Source: Peptostreptococcaceae bacterium (lineage in GTDB: Bacteria; Bacillota; Clostridia; Peptostreptococcales; Peptostreptococcaceae). Taken from it: a stretch of DNA of 21,201 bases. Positions within the stretch are counted from its first letter, which is position 1, and each line of letters starts with the position of its first letter. Location of the stretch: positions 1 through 21,201 of the forward strand of contig JASBZE010000023.1 of NCBI GenBank assembly GCA_029983575.1. Reading direction: 5' to 3'. Below, one piece after another: positions 1-9,900 of this stretch. Position numbers and translations under genes: made by a program. Under the pieces are notes generated by a model. It had not been told where the DNA came from. It was given only the letters and a program-made list of their open reading frames with translations, and searched no databases.

Positions 1-41
1 ATCTATCTTTAGACTTTAAATTTTTCTCATCAACGCTATAT

Positions 42-69
42 ATTATACAACCAAATAAACCAATGAAAA
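42..69 (-). promoter_or_regulatory. Possible promoter reading leftward out of the window
   Basis: On the minus strand a perfect TATAAT (42-47) lies 16 bases downstream of TTTTCA (64-69), a 4/6 match to the -35 consensus. It overlaps the pepT terminator and would drive a gene left of the window. The -35 is weak and the region is AT-rich, so this is tentative. Confidence 0.3.
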
Positions 70-95
70 AAAGACCTGCAAAACAGGCCTTTTTT
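66..95 (-). terminator. Rho-independent terminator after pepT
   Basis: Read on the minus strand, AAAAAAGGCCTG and CAGGTCTTTTTT form a hairpin around a short loop, with one G-U wobble, followed by a run of U. The wobble pairs only in minus-strand RNA (it is A-C on the plus strand), which fits termination of pepT, whose stop codon lies about 20 bases upstream. Confidence 0.85.
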
Positions 96-114
96 AAGAA
101 ACTTAAATCATAAT

Positions 115-1356
115 TTACTTTACTTCTGTTACTCTTTTTACTATCTCAATAACTAGTTTAGTCGCTTTCTCAATTGCAACTGTTGGAACTAATTCGTTAA
201 TACCGTGGAAGTTTATTCCTCCAGCGAATAAGTTAGGACAAGGAAGTCCCATAAATGATAATCTAGCCCCATCTGTACCACCTCTTATAGGTGTTATTAT
301 TGGCTCTACATCAATTGATTCCATAGCTTCCTTAGCTATATCAACCACGTACATCACAGGCTCAACTTTTTCTCTCATATTGTAGTATTGATCACCTATG
401 TCTGCGGTAACTTCCCCTTGAACCTCAGAGTTTATCTTTTCTATTTGATTTTTAAAGAACTCTTTTCTCTTTTCAAAGTTGTCTCTGTCAAAGTCTCTGA
501 TGATATAAGTCATCTCAGCTCTGTCTACATTCCCCTTCATATCATTTAAGTGGAAGAAACCTTCCCTACCTTCAGTAGTTTCTGGTCTCTCATCTGAAGG
601 GAATAGCTCCATAACCTTACCAGCAATGTATAGCGCATTTATTAATTTATTTTTAGCAAAGCCAGGATGCACATTTCTACCTTGGATTAGAACTTTAGCG
701 TAGGCAGCGTTGAAGTTTTCATATTCTATCTCTCCCATTACACTACCATCTAAAGTATATGCAAAGTCTGCACCAAATTTTTCTACGTCAAACTTGTCTG
801 CTCCCCTGCCTATTTCCTCATCAGGAGTAAATCCTATCTTAATATCTCCTCTTTCAATCTCAGGATGATTTATTAGATATTCAACAGCTGTCACGATTTC
901 AGAAACTCCAGCCTTATCATCAGCACCAAGAAGAGTTGTACCATCTGTTACTATGATGTCCATACCCTTAAGGTCAGCTATTTCTGGATAATCACTTACT
1001 TTGGTATAAATATTTTTTTCTTCATTTAGAAGAATATCCTTACCATCATAATTTTCGATTAATCTAGGTTTAATATCCTTACCACTCATATCAGGTGATG
1101 TATCTACGTGGGCAATAAATCCAACAGTCTTTTTGCCTTCTACATTACCTTTTAATGTAGCATATACATATCCGTCATCATCCATGTGCGCATCTTCTAA
1201 TCCCATAGATTTTAGCTCGTCTACTATATAAAGACTAAGCTTTTTTTGTTTTTCTGTTGATGGGCAAGTTTCTGAATCTGGGTCTGACTGAGTGTCAAAC
1301 TGGACATACTTTAAAAACCTGTCAACTGACCTTTGTCTTATTTCGTTTTCATTCAT
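115..1356 (-). CDS. pepT: Peptidase T (tripeptide aminopeptidase, M20B)
   Basis: Cytoplasmic zinc peptidase that removes the N-terminal residue from tripeptides, late in the breakdown of imported or recycled peptides. The 413-residue length is normal for PepT. The di-zinc M20 ligands are all visible: H83 and D85 (IAHVD), bridging D146 (GADDKAG), catalytic E180 with ligand E181 (TPDEEIG), D203 (TLDG) and H384 (NFHG). The motif PIRGGTDGARLSF is typical of PepT rather than of other M20 enzymes. An in-frame ATG 21 bases upstream (1377) exists, but the start at 1356 is chosen because AGGAG (1365-1369) sits 8 bases before it and lies between the two ATGs. It follows the CNNM-type gene by 50 bases with no clear promoter between, so the two are probably co-transcribed. 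No functional link between them is obvious. Confidence 0.95.
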   Translation of the reverse strand: MNENEIRQRSVDRFLKYVQFDTQSDPDSETCPSTEKQKKLSLYIVDELKSMGLEDAHMDDDGYVYATLKGNVEGKKTVGFIAHVDTSPDMSGKDIKPRLIENYDGKDILLNEEKNIYTKVSDYPEIADLKGMDIIVTDGTTLLGADDKAGVSEIVTAVEYLINHPEIERGDIKIGFTPDEEIGRGADKFDVEKFGADFAYTLDGSVMGEIEYENFNAAYAKVLIQGRNVHPGFAKNKLINALYIAGKVMELFPSDERPETTEGREGFFHLNDMKGNVDRAEMTYIIRDFDRDNFEKRKEFFKNQIEKINSEVQGEVTADIGDQYYNMREKVEPVMYVVDIAKEAMESIDVEPIITPIRGGTDGARLSFMGLPCPNLFAGGINFHGINELVPTVAIEKATKLVIEIVKRVTEVK

Positions 1357-1406
1357 AATAACATCTCCTATATACACAGTTTATTCAAAGGAATTTAAGT
1401 TAAAAA

Positions 1407-2702
1407 CTATTCCTCAGTAATATCCTCCGTCTGTTCAGGAAGTTTTTCAACACCTGTCAACATCTTAATTACCTTTATCCTGTTTTTCTCTATTTCCTGA
1501 ATACAAAATACAGCATTTTCTAACTCAATTACCTCATTTTCTTCTGGTAACCTATCTAGATGCCCTATAATATATCCACCTATAGAGTCAAAGTCTTCTG
1601 ACTCGAGTTCAACCCCGAGAAGTTCTCCAACATCTTCTAATTTTGTACTTCCATCGATTAAAAACTCGTGATCATTTATTTGAACTATCTCATCTTCGTC
1701 CTCATCATACTCATCTTCAATATCTCCTACAAGTACCTCTACCAAGTCTTCAATGGTAAGTAGACCAGCAGTTCCACCGTACTCATCAAGAACGATAGCA
1801 ATATGTGCTCTCTCAGTTTTCATATCCTCTAGAAGCTGAGTAATTTTTTTAAATTCATATGTGAAATAAGGCTCTCTCATGAAATTTTCAACCTTAAAAT
1901 TATCTATCTCCTCTTGAGTCATAAACATAAGGTCTTTAATATTGAGAATACCCACGATATCATCTATGGTTTCTCTATATACAGGCATCCTTGAGAGTTT
2001 ATCCTCTTTAAAAATATCTATTATCTCATCGTAACTGTCCTCGATATCGATGGCAACCATATCGATTCTCTGAACCATGGCATGTTTAGCCTGCATATCT
2101 CCAAATTCAAAGACATTATTAATAATCTCTCTTTCTTCCATCTCGAGAACAGATTCTTCATGTGCTACGTTTAATAGCACCTTTATATCCTCTTCGGTGA
2201 TGATTGAACTCTTATCTGTATCCTTTATTCCAAACAACCTAAAAATTATATTCGTCAGGATATTGAAAATAAAGACAAGAGGAGTAAGAATCATCATAAC
2301 AAATTTTATAGCACTTGATAAATGTCCTGCCACCCTACTAGGATTGTTTGCCGCTATATTTTTCGGCGTTATTTCCCCAAAAAGTAATATAAATAGTGTC
2401 ATAGCAACTGTAGCTATAACGACTCCATCTTTACCAAATATAGCTAATAAAATTGATGTTGATATAGATGTTGCCGCTATATTTACAATGTTATTTCCTA
2501 CAAGTATGCTCCCGAGAAGTTTTTTTGGATTGCTAAGTACATACTTTACAGTATGGGCCCCCTTCATGCCTTCATCCTCCATCTGCCTAACCTTTAATCT
2601 ACTAAGCGATGTGAATGCTGTCTCTGCTGCTGAGAAAAACCCAGACAAGCATAAAAGTATTGCAAGTAAAACTATCTGCAATATTTCAACGGTCGAATCC
2701 AA
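1407..2702 (-). CDS. CNNM/HlyC-family membrane protein (DUF21, CBS pair, CorC_HlyC)
   Basis: Integral membrane protein of the CNNM/CorC family. Characterised members export or transport Mg2+ (CorC, MpfA), and 'hemolysin' is an old label. Of 431 residues, about 4-155 form the DUF21 membrane domain with hydrophobic segments near 5-27, 63-90, 95-118 and 131-157, including GFFSAAETAF and FGEITPKNIA. Two CBS domains follow (about 210-330, with DEYGGTAGLLTIEDLVEVLVGDI) and a C-terminal CorC_HlyC domain (about 338-416). The tail is acidic. The start is TTG at 2702: an in-frame stop lies shortly upstream, no ATG occurs before the first membrane segment ends, and AGGAGAG (2712-2718) precedes it at a longish 11 bases. 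It is first in a unit with pepT and has its own promoter. Ion specificity cannot be read from sequence. Confidence 0.9.
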   Translation of the reverse strand: MDSTVEILQIVLLAILLCLSGFFSAAETAFTSLSRLKVRQMEDEGMKGAHTVKYVLSNPKKLLGSILVGNNIVNIAATSISTSILLAIFGKDGVVIATVAMTLFILLFGEITPKNIAANNPSRVAGHLSSAIKFVMMILTPLVFIFNILTNIIFRLFGIKDTDKSSIITEEDIKVLLNVAHEESVLEMEEREIINNVFEFGDMQAKHAMVQRIDMVAIDIEDSYDEIIDIFKEDKLSRMPVYRETIDDIVGILNIKDLMFMTQEEIDNFKVENFMREPYFTYEFKKITQLLEDMKTERAHIAIVLDEYGGTAGLLTIEDLVEVLVGDIEDEYDEDEDEIVQINDHEFLIDGSTKLEDVGELLGVELESEDFDSIGGYIIGHLDRLPEENEVIELENAVFCIQEIEKNRIKVIKMLTGVEKLPEQTEDITEE

Positions 2703-2736
2703 CCAAAACCACTCTCCTATACAAACAAATTAATAA

Positions 2737-2784
2737 GCACATTTTCCTGTATCCTTAAAAATTGAATACAAGAACATAACGTGC
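2737..2784 (-). promoter_or_regulatory. 5'-leader stem-loop of the CNNM-type gene
   Basis: In minus-strand RNA, CTTGTATTC pairs with GGATACAGG (9 pairs, two of them G-U) around a 9-base loop. The stem extends through TT/AA, AT/AT and an outer GCAC/GTGC, with one mismatch and a small bulge. The G-U pairs become A-C mismatches in plus-strand RNA, so the structure belongs to the minus transcript. It begins about 5 bases from the predicted 5' end, leaves the ribosome binding site free and has no U-run, so it is not a terminator. It does not resemble the much larger M-box Mg2+ riboswitch. Confidence 0.45.
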
Positions 2785-2795
2785 AATCTTTAATA

Positions 2796-2824
2796 ATTAT
2801 AGCATAAAGAAGCTCAATTTTCCA
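2796..2824 (-). promoter_or_regulatory. Promoter for the CNNM-type gene and pepT
   Basis: On the minus strand an extended -10, TGCTATAAT (TATAAT at 2796-2801), has a -35-like TGGAAA (2819-2824, 4/6 match) at exactly 17 bases. Transcription would start near 2789, giving a leader of about 87 bases. It lies in the 165-base gap after sbcC. The gap holds no convincing terminator for sbcC, so read-through from the repair operon is possible. Confidence 0.7.
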
Positions 2825-2867
2825 TAATTTATAGAAATTAGAAAACCAAATCCATATCTAAATTCAA

Positions 2868-5753
2868 TTATGTCAACTCCATCTTAACGTGAGATGATCC
2901 TCCCTCATCTTTATCGACTATTAGTTTTATAGGAACCCTTGATTTAAGCTCATCCACATGAGAAATAAGACCTATCTTCAAATTCTCAGACTTAAGCTTT
3001 TCTAGTGAATCAATCACAGTTTCGAGTAAATCGTGATCCAGTGTTCCAAAACCTTCATCCAAGAAGAAAAACTCTAGTGGACTCTTATTTCTCAACTGAA
3101 TATGGGATGAAAGGGAGACTGCAAGCGACAAGGACGCTATAAACATTTCTCCTCCAGATAGAGAGCTTATATTTCTAAGCTGTCCTCCGCTCACATAATC
3201 CCTGATATAAAAATTGAGTTCATTGTCGATTTCTAAGGAGTACTTCTCGTTTGTAATCCTGCTAAGTCTTTCAGATGCCTCATAAACTATCATACTAAGC
3301 TGATTTTTTGCAATGTATTCGATAAATTTATTTCCCTTGAAAAGATCTTTTAGGAGCATGATATCATCGTAGTACTCCTTAGCTTCCCTTTGCTCTTTTT
3401 TGTATACTTTGAGACTTTCTAGCGTTGTCTGTATTTCCTTAATTTTTCCGCTCTTGATTCCGGCTTCTCTTGTGATTCTTTCTTTGTAGCTCTCCCTGCT
3501 ACGAAGTCCATCCCTTTTTTGGTTACCTCTGCTTTTACTCTTATCATAAATAACCTGAATATAACCTTCGAAATCTTTACTATTATTTTTCTCAATAAAC
3601 CAAACATAACTTTCTCCTCCACTTTCTTCTACAGGGACGACTTTACCAGAGTCATCATTGTATCCTGATTTTTTATTATTATCAACAACGCTTAACCTAT
3701 GAGATTGTGCTAACTGTGCTACAGTTTTGAAATTCTCAGTAGCGCTATTTACATTAGAGATTAGCTTATCAGTTACAGAAAAAAAGTCATCTACTTCTTT
3801 TCTCTCCTCTTCGATTAAATCTCTATTCCTAAAATTTGACTTAGAAAACTCGATAATTTCCTCAATCTCAACTTTCTCGATAGAATCCTTATCAAAATTT
3901 ATTAGGCTTTTCGGAATTGTTCTGTGATCATATTCATCAAACTTGAGATTTGGAGCAATGCTGTCTATTTTTTCAAGTAATTCATCAATGACATTTTCAT
4001 ATATTCCAGTGTTAGTTGAAATACGCCCCTCAATCTCATTTTTCTCCGACATAATCTTATCCGCCTTGATTTTAGACGATTCTAGCTTAACTTTATATCT
4101 TTCATATCCATCGGTTATTTCTTTGATCTTTATATCTACATCTCTTAAAAATTCTTGAGCCGACACGAAATTTTCTCCTGTTTTAGAAAAAATCTCTGAT
4201 TCTAATCGTTTGAGAGCATCTAAAGATTTTTTCCCTTCGTTATCTATAGAATTAAGTTTTTCTTCTATAAATTTAAGATTAGACTCAGCCTCCACCAAGT
4301 TCATCCTAATCTCTTGTAGGAAAGAGGTATTTTTTTCTTTCTCTTCCTTTAGAGCATTTAGTTTTTCTTTTACAGAATCTATTGAACTCTTGGCTTTTTC
4401 ATAATCCTTCTCGTCTTTTTCAGAATGTAGGTCGTGTTCTTTCGAACCACAAACCGGGCAGGCAACCCCTTCTTTTAAATCCCGTCTCAATATAGCCGAC
4501 AATGAGGTAACAGTTACATTATCAAGTTCTAATTCAACTTTTTTGATATTTTTGTTTATATCCAATATTGAAGTATTTATCTCATCTAATTTTTTTGTAA
4601 GCTCATTATTTTTTATTGTCAGTGTTTCTTTTTTCTTTTCTAAGTCTATTTTTTCGTTATTTTGAGACTTTATTTTTTCGTTTAAAACCGAATAATCTTT
4701 AATATATGAATGTATTGACGATTTCTTCTCGACCAACTTTGCTATGTTTTTATATTCTCTTTCATACTCATAAAACTTAGATGACAAATCCTCTTTATTC
4801 TTTACCTCAGTTTCGTACTCTTTATTTTTTTCATTTAAAGCCAAGTCGTCTTTTTGTATAACTTTTTCTAATTTTTCTTTATTGGTTATAAGCCTTGACG
4901 TATTATAAGAAAAAATACTTAAACCCAGATCTAATTTTCTACGCTTAAATTCTCCAAGTCTAGTTGTATGAGAGTTCTTTTCCTTAAGTGAGCTAAGGAG
5001 TAATTCTGCTGCTTCCTCATATTTGGTGTGAATTTTTATATCCTCTTTTTCCCTCTCGATAATCTGTGTGACCGAAGTTATCTCTTTTTCTATCGATTTT
5101 AATTTTTGTATTTCCTCATCAAGATCTTTTTTTGTATAGTGAGTAAGTGAACTCAACTTAGCATTTATAACCTGCAAATTTACGTCAGCCTTTTTTGCCT
5201 CCTGATCTATATTATCTTTAAGCTTTGAGCCATAAAGATCCAAACCAAAAAGCCTCTCAAGCATCGCCCTCTTTTGAGCTCCTACCAAGGTGAGAAACTG
5301 ATTGAACTTGCCCTGTGGAAGTACTACGGACCTAGTAAAATCCTCATAGCCGATGCCTATTATATTTAGGATTTCTGAATCTACCTCCGTCTTCTTATCC
5401 GCTATAACACGATCTTCCTCCATATCAATAAGTTTTGCCTTAGAGTTTGACACCCCATTTTTAGTCCTCGAAAACTTTCTCTCAACCATAAATGTTTTGG
5501 TTTTTGAAGATAGGTTTACGCTAAAAGTCAGGTTAATCGTTGCACTATTAGTTCCTGAATTAATATAATCCTTAGTCTTTCTAGGAATCTCTGAGTAAAG
5601 TGCTAAAGTCAGTGCATCTAAAATGGTAGTCTTGCCACTTCCCGTACTGCCAAAAATACCAAAGAGTCCTTTTGAAGTGAGTCTTTCAAGGTCAATAGTT
5701 TGAGTGGTTGCATATGAATTTAGTCCAGTGATTTCTAATTTAATCGGCTTCAT
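2868..5753 (-). CDS. sbcC: SbcC, ATPase subunit of the SbcCD nuclease
   Basis: SMC-like ATPase partner of SbcD. The complex (bacterial Mre11-Rad50) cleaves DNA hairpins and trims blocked double-strand ends. Of 961 residues: Walker A GSTGSGKT (35-42), Q-loop in VVLPQGKF (about 145-150), first coiled-coil arm (about 185-425), zinc hook CPVC (C432, C435), second arm, ABC signature LSGGE (865-869), Walker B FFFLDE (895-900), D-loop, and switch histidine H932. The start at 5753 is chosen because GGAGGT (5761-5766) precedes it by 7 bases; an ATG 15 bases further upstream overlaps that site. It overlaps sbcD by 14 bases, so translation is probably coupled. The second arm is clearly longer than the first. 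Residues about 685-765 are rich in Gly, Asn, Asp and aromatics and are not coiled-coil-like, suggesting a globular or flexible insert. Confidence 0.95.
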   Translation of the reverse strand: MKPIKLEITGLNSYATTQTIDLERLTSKGLFGIFGSTGSGKTTILDALTLALYSEIPRKTKDYINSGTNSATINLTFSVNLSSKTKTFMVERKFSRTKNGVSNSKAKLIDMEEDRVIADKKTEVDSEILNIIGIGYEDFTRSVVLPQGKFNQFLTLVGAQKRAMLERLFGLDLYGSKLKDNIDQEAKKADVNLQVINAKLSSLTHYTKKDLDEEIQKLKSIEKEITSVTQIIEREKEDIKIHTKYEEAAELLLSSLKEKNSHTTRLGEFKRRKLDLGLSIFSYNTSRLITNKEKLEKVIQKDDLALNEKNKEYETEVKNKEDLSSKFYEYEREYKNIAKLVEKKSSIHSYIKDYSVLNEKIKSQNNEKIDLEKKKETLTIKNNELTKKLDEINTSILDINKNIKKVELELDNVTVTSLSAILRRDLKEGVACPVCGSKEHDLHSEKDEKDYEKAKSSIDSVKEKLNALKEEKEKNTSFLQEIRMNLVEAESNLKFIEEKLNSIDNEGKKSLDALKRLESEIFSKTGENFVSAQEFLRDVDIKIKEITDGYERYKVKLESSKIKADKIMSEKNEIEGRISTNTGIYENVIDELLEKIDSIAPNLKFDEYDHRTIPKSLINFDKDSIEKVEIEEIIEFSKSNFRNRDLIEEERKEVDDFFSVTDKLISNVNSATENFKTVAQLAQSHRLSVVDNNKKSGYNDDSGKVVPVEESGGESYVWFIEKNNSKDFEGYIQVIYDKSKSRGNQKRDGLRSRESYKERITREAGIKSGKIKEIQTTLESLKVYKKEQREAKEYYDDIMLLKDLFKGNKFIEYIAKNQLSMIVYEASERLSRITNEKYSLEIDNELNFYIRDYVSGGQLRNISSLSGGEMFIASLSLAVSLSSHIQLRNKSPLEFFFLDEGFGTLDHDLLETVIDSLEKLKSENLKIGLISHVDELKSRVPIKLIVDKDEGGSSHVKMELT

Positions 5754-6951
5754 CTTCAACACCTCCAAGCAACCTCTCGTACAAATTAATTATCTTGTCT
5801 GTCGGTTCAAACCCCTTTTCTTTGATAAAGAAATTTTTAAATAGTTCTACTTCATCCATTTTTTTTATATCTAATTCTATCTTTTCCCTTTCGATATTAT
5901 CAAAAATAGGCTTTATCTCAATTACTTCATCTATCTTCGACTTTAAACTCTTAATCTCATCTTGTGTAATTACCCTGTCAGTCTTTATTTCTAGATAAGC
6001 CCAACATACCTCTTCTATCTCAGAGTCAAGCGCCTCCTCAGGTGAGGCGTATTGAAATAACCTAATAGGGCGTGAAATATCAATTGGAATCATCTTAACT
6101 AGAGTGTCTGATTTATTACTGTATTTTTTTATATCTACCTCGTTGTAAAACTTTGTATAAATTCTTTCGCTCTTAGAATATTGAATTGGAGATCCCGAAT
6201 AGTAGGCATTTAATTTTTCGGACACCTTTTGATTTTTGTGTAGATGACCAAGAGCAATATAATCGGCATTAGCTGGAAGAGATGAAGTGCTTATCAAATA
6301 CGATCCTCCTAACTCCACAGACCTTTCTGACTCACTTGGCTCTCCTCCGATGACGAAAATATGAGAAACACATATATTTATCTCATCACTAGAAAAATTT
6401 TGAGCTAGATTTTTAAAGTGCTCCTTTATTATTTCATTGTATTTATCTTGATTTGATTTAGAGTCATCTCTATAATCTAACTTATATCCCAATCTACTCT
6501 CACTAGGATATGGGAGCATAATAATGTTTGTTACCTCGCCCATGTTATTTTCGTATCTAATATAACCCGGAGATGTCTTGGTTATAGAAAATCCATCGAA
6601 TTTCCTAGGCTCTGATGATGTGTTTGGATAGCCGAAAACATATACGCCCAAATCCTCAAGTACGTTTTTACCCGCCTCTATTTTATCTGGGCTGTCATGA
6701 TTTCCTGCTATTACAACGACGAGTCTCTTTGCATTATCGGAAATTTTTCTAACTGTATTATAATAGAGTTTTTCTGCAATAGACGGAGGATTTATAGTGT
6801 CGAAAATATCTCCGCTTATAATTACAATATCGGGATTTTTCTCGTTTACCTCATCTACAAATGAATCTAAAAATTTTATCTGTTCACTTATCCTAGATCG
6901 CCCCTCTAAGTTTTTTCCTAAATGCCAGTCCGATGTATGAATTATTTTCAA
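5740..6951 (-). CDS. sbcD: SbcD, Mre11-like nuclease subunit
   Basis: Mn2+-dependent double-strand exonuclease and single-strand endonuclease that works with SbcC. All calcineurin-like phosphoesterase motifs are present in the 403 residues: D8 and H10 (SDWHLG), D48 (GDIFD), N84-H85-D86 (GNHDSP), H197 (SHIF), and H236 and H238 (GHLH). The C-terminal third is the DNA-capping and SbcC-binding region. The start is TTG at 6951, giving the universal SbcD beginning MKIIHTSDWHLG, 7 bases after a perfect AGGAGG (6959-6964). The addA stop codon TAG (6963-6965) is built into that ribosome binding site, so translation is likely coupled to addA. The 3' end overlaps sbcC, and the sbcC ribosome binding site encodes the Gly-Gly-Val near the SbcD C-terminus. 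Confidence 0.95.
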   Translation of the reverse strand: MKIIHTSDWHLGKNLEGRSRISEQIKFLDSFVDEVNEKNPDIVIISGDIFDTINPPSIAEKLYYNTVRKISDNAKRLVVVIAGNHDSPDKIEAGKNVLEDLGVYVFGYPNTSSEPRKFDGFSITKTSPGYIRYENNMGEVTNIIMLPYPSESRLGYKLDYRDDSKSNQDKYNEIIKEHFKNLAQNFSSDEINICVSHIFVIGGEPSESERSVELGGSYLISTSSLPANADYIALGHLHKNQKVSEKLNAYYSGSPIQYSKSERIYTKFYNEVDIKKYSNKSDTLVKMIPIDISRPIRLFQYASPEEALDSEIEEVCWAYLEIKTDRVITQDEIKSLKSKIDEVIEIKPIFDNIEREKIELDIKKMDEVELFKNFFIKEKGFEPTDKIINLYERLLGGVEDEAD

Positions 6952-6958
6952 TAAATCA

Positions 6959-6965
6959 CCTCCTA
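6959..6965 (-). promoter_or_regulatory. Ribosome binding site of sbcD fused to the addA stop codon
   Basis: The minus strand reads TAGGAGG: TAG ends addA and AGGAGG is a perfect Shine-Dalgarno site 7 bases before the TTG start of sbcD. Ribosomes finishing addA would sit on this site, which suggests coupled translation. Confidence 0.75.
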
Positions 6966-9900
6966 ATCAATTTTTAATTCCCTGCTTATTCCATACAGGT
7001 ATATCCATTTTTCTTTAACCTTTTTCCCTGTAATTTTTTCTAACGCTTTTGCGTATAAATCTAGTTGAACCTTGTATTTTTGTTTGATGGATTTCAAGGT
7101 CTTTCCCTTCATCATATCAGTTTTATAGTCTACGACCACAAGCTCTTCATCCTCTTCGAAAAACATATCTACTATACCCCTCATCATAGAAAATTCTCCC
7201 GTCACATCCCCTATTTCAGGGTAGAGTTTAGCTAGATCCACATTGTCTAAAACTTCCCTCTCTCTCCCGATGTAATCAGATTTTAAAGCTCTTTTTCCTA
7301 TCTTAGATTCAAAAAAAGCAAATACTTTTTTCGCATCTACCACGGACATAGCCTCATGAGAGAGTATTTTTTTTCGGTAAAATGAGTCGATCTGTTTTTC
7401 TACTTTTTCAAGGCTGTCAACTTCATTTAAATCTATAATCTGCATTAGATGGTGAATTATAGTTCCCCTTTTTGCGGCGTCTAAGTATGTCTTGTCTTCT
7501 CTCATAAAAGACGGTTTTTTTAGATCCTTAATATCCTTAAGTTCTTTTTTGTGTATCTCTTCTTTTTTTATTTCCTCAAATCCTAGCTCGATTTCTGAAT
7601 CAAAAAATAGGTTTCTCTCTTCAAATATTTTCTTAATCTCAGTCACAGAAATACTCGTTGGTTTATTTACTAGATTCTCATACGGATAAGACCAAAGTTC
7701 CCTACTTCTATTTAACTCCATAAGTCTCATTACATCAGCAATTTCTAGTTTTTCATTTTCAAAATCATCTTTTTTCTTTTCATCATCAATAATATTATCA
7801 ATATTATCGTCATTTTTAAACGCATTGCTATTGACTCTTTCGTCATAATTGCCCACAGTTGTATTGACTTCTTTCCCTACGACTTCAATATCCCATCTAG
7901 AGTCATCTACAATATATTCTAAATTTGGAATTTCATCCCCAGAACTATCGAAAATCTTCTTGTTAAATTTTTTGAGGTCCTCGTGGCGAGATAAAGACAT
8001 CAAAATCCATTCTAAATGTGAGTTTTTCGCTAATATTAAATCTGAATTTTTTATTAATACATCTTTATTATTTTTCTCTTCAGCAATAAAATCACTGTAT
8101 TTTTTCGAGAAGTTTTTGACTTTTCCAGTAATGATTAGCTTCTCTTTTGCACGTGTCATAGCTACGTATAGAGTTCTCATCTCCTCAGAAAGTATTTTTT
8201 TTCTATATTTTTCTTCTGCCCTCTTATTGAATATAGTTTTTAGTTTTATACGTCTTCTCTCATCCAAAAACTTAAATACAACTCCATCATCATCGAGGTA
8301 GATATCGTTGTTTATATCTCTTAAATTGAAGCTAGTGCCCGCCCCATATATGATTACTATTGGAAACTCTAGTCCCTTAGACTTGTGCATGGACATGTAT
8401 CTCACTACATTTGAGTTCTCGCTGAGTATCTTAGCCTCACCAGTTTCAGATCCAATCGATTTAAGCCTCTCAATATAAGTAATAAATCTGTATAGTCCCG
8501 CTAATGAAGTATTTTCAAACTGCCTTGCCTTGTCAAAAATAAGCATGAGATTTTTCTGTCTTTGAGGCCCATTGCTTAAAGCACCGTAATACTCATACAT
8601 ACCTGTCGTAAATAGAATCTTCCATATGAGTTCATGTATTTGGCTTAGCTTTGACACATACCTCCATTCATCGATTGTATCTAAAAAAGATTTCAATTTT
8701 TTTACCAGCACTGAGTCGTAATATTTATCCGATTGCTCTTCTTTGGAAATGGAGTCAACTATTTTTTTTGGCCTTGCTATCTCTATAATAGCCTTATAAA
8801 TAGAGCCGCTATTTTTTTTAAGCCTTATTTTTGCAAGTTCATCATCACTAAAATCAAAAATAGGAGATGTCAATGTCGCTAGTAAGTCTATATCTTGATC
8901 TGGATTGTCGATAATCTTTAATATAGATAGCATCGTTTTAATTTCTAATGTAGAGAAAAATCCACTTCCAGTGTCACAAAAAATAGGAATCTCTCTTTTT
9001 TCTAGCTCATTAGTTATCTTATCAACCTTTGAAGATACACTCCTAGACAGTATGACTATGTCTTTATATTGAGGAAGACTAAATTTACCTGTTTCTTTAT
9101 CGATTATATTTACTTTTGACTTTCCGCTAACAAGATCTTGGATAATCTTAGAAACTACCTCTTCTTCATTTAGCTTACTTTCCTCTGTGATTATCTTAAT
9201 CTCGCTTAATGGATCCTCTCCTTTAAAACTAGCCCCTGGGTATAAATACTCACTAGGTCCATAATTTAACTCTCCAGATGGTTCTGACATAATCCGTTTA
9301 AAAATAAAATTCGTCGATTCAAGCACATTTTTTCGACTTCTAAAATTTTTAGAAAGAATTATCTTTCTTTTATCTAAAAAACTCCGATGTGATTTTTCTG
9401 TATTCAAATTTACTAAATCGAAATCTTCATTAGTTACATCAAAATAACTGTTGTACTTGTCTAAAAATATTGTCGGATCAGCATTTCTAAAACCGTATAT
9501 ACTTTGTTTAATATCTCCTACCATAAATCTATTAAACGGCTCGATGTCACTGATTGCATTTAGTATTTCCTCTTGCACTGGATTTATATCCTGATATTCA
9601 TCGACAAATACCTCTTTGAAGTACTTTCTATATTCATTTGCTATTTCAGACGGTATTAAATTATTGTCCTTATCCAAATCAGTCAAAATATCCAAAGTCA
9701 TATGCTCCATATCTGCATAATCAATAAGGGATTTTTGTTTCTTCTTATCTGAGTATATAGAATCAAATCTTGTCATTATCTCAATCAATGACTTCATCAA
9801 CATAATGGAATCTTTGACAGAAACCATCATAAATTCTTCCCCAATTACTTGTTTTAAAACCTGAGTCTCCTTGTACTCATCCCTCGCTAAATTAAAATAC

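Noticed and set aside
2077..2733. 218-codon open frame on the plus strand
   Set aside because: It lies antisense to the CNNM-type gene, its translation is the mirror of a well-recognised protein, and it has no ribosome binding site.
2820..2867. Terminator after sbcC
   Set aside because: No GC-containing hairpin followed by a U-run is seen on the minus strand; the small AT stems there are not convincing.
3419..3622. 67-codon minus-strand frame inside sbcC
   Set aside because: Overlaps the sbcC insert region in another frame; Lys/Arg-rich, no ribosome binding site, and sbcC itself is intact there.
7791..7808. Two tandem copies of AATATTATC in addA
   Set aside because: They only encode the low-complexity Asp-Asn-Ile linker; two copies are too few to call a repeat element.
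7849..8301. 150-codon open frame on the plus strand
   Set aside because: Antisense to addA motif VI and the downstream region; Ser/Phe-rich composition typical of shadow frames opposite AT-rich genes.
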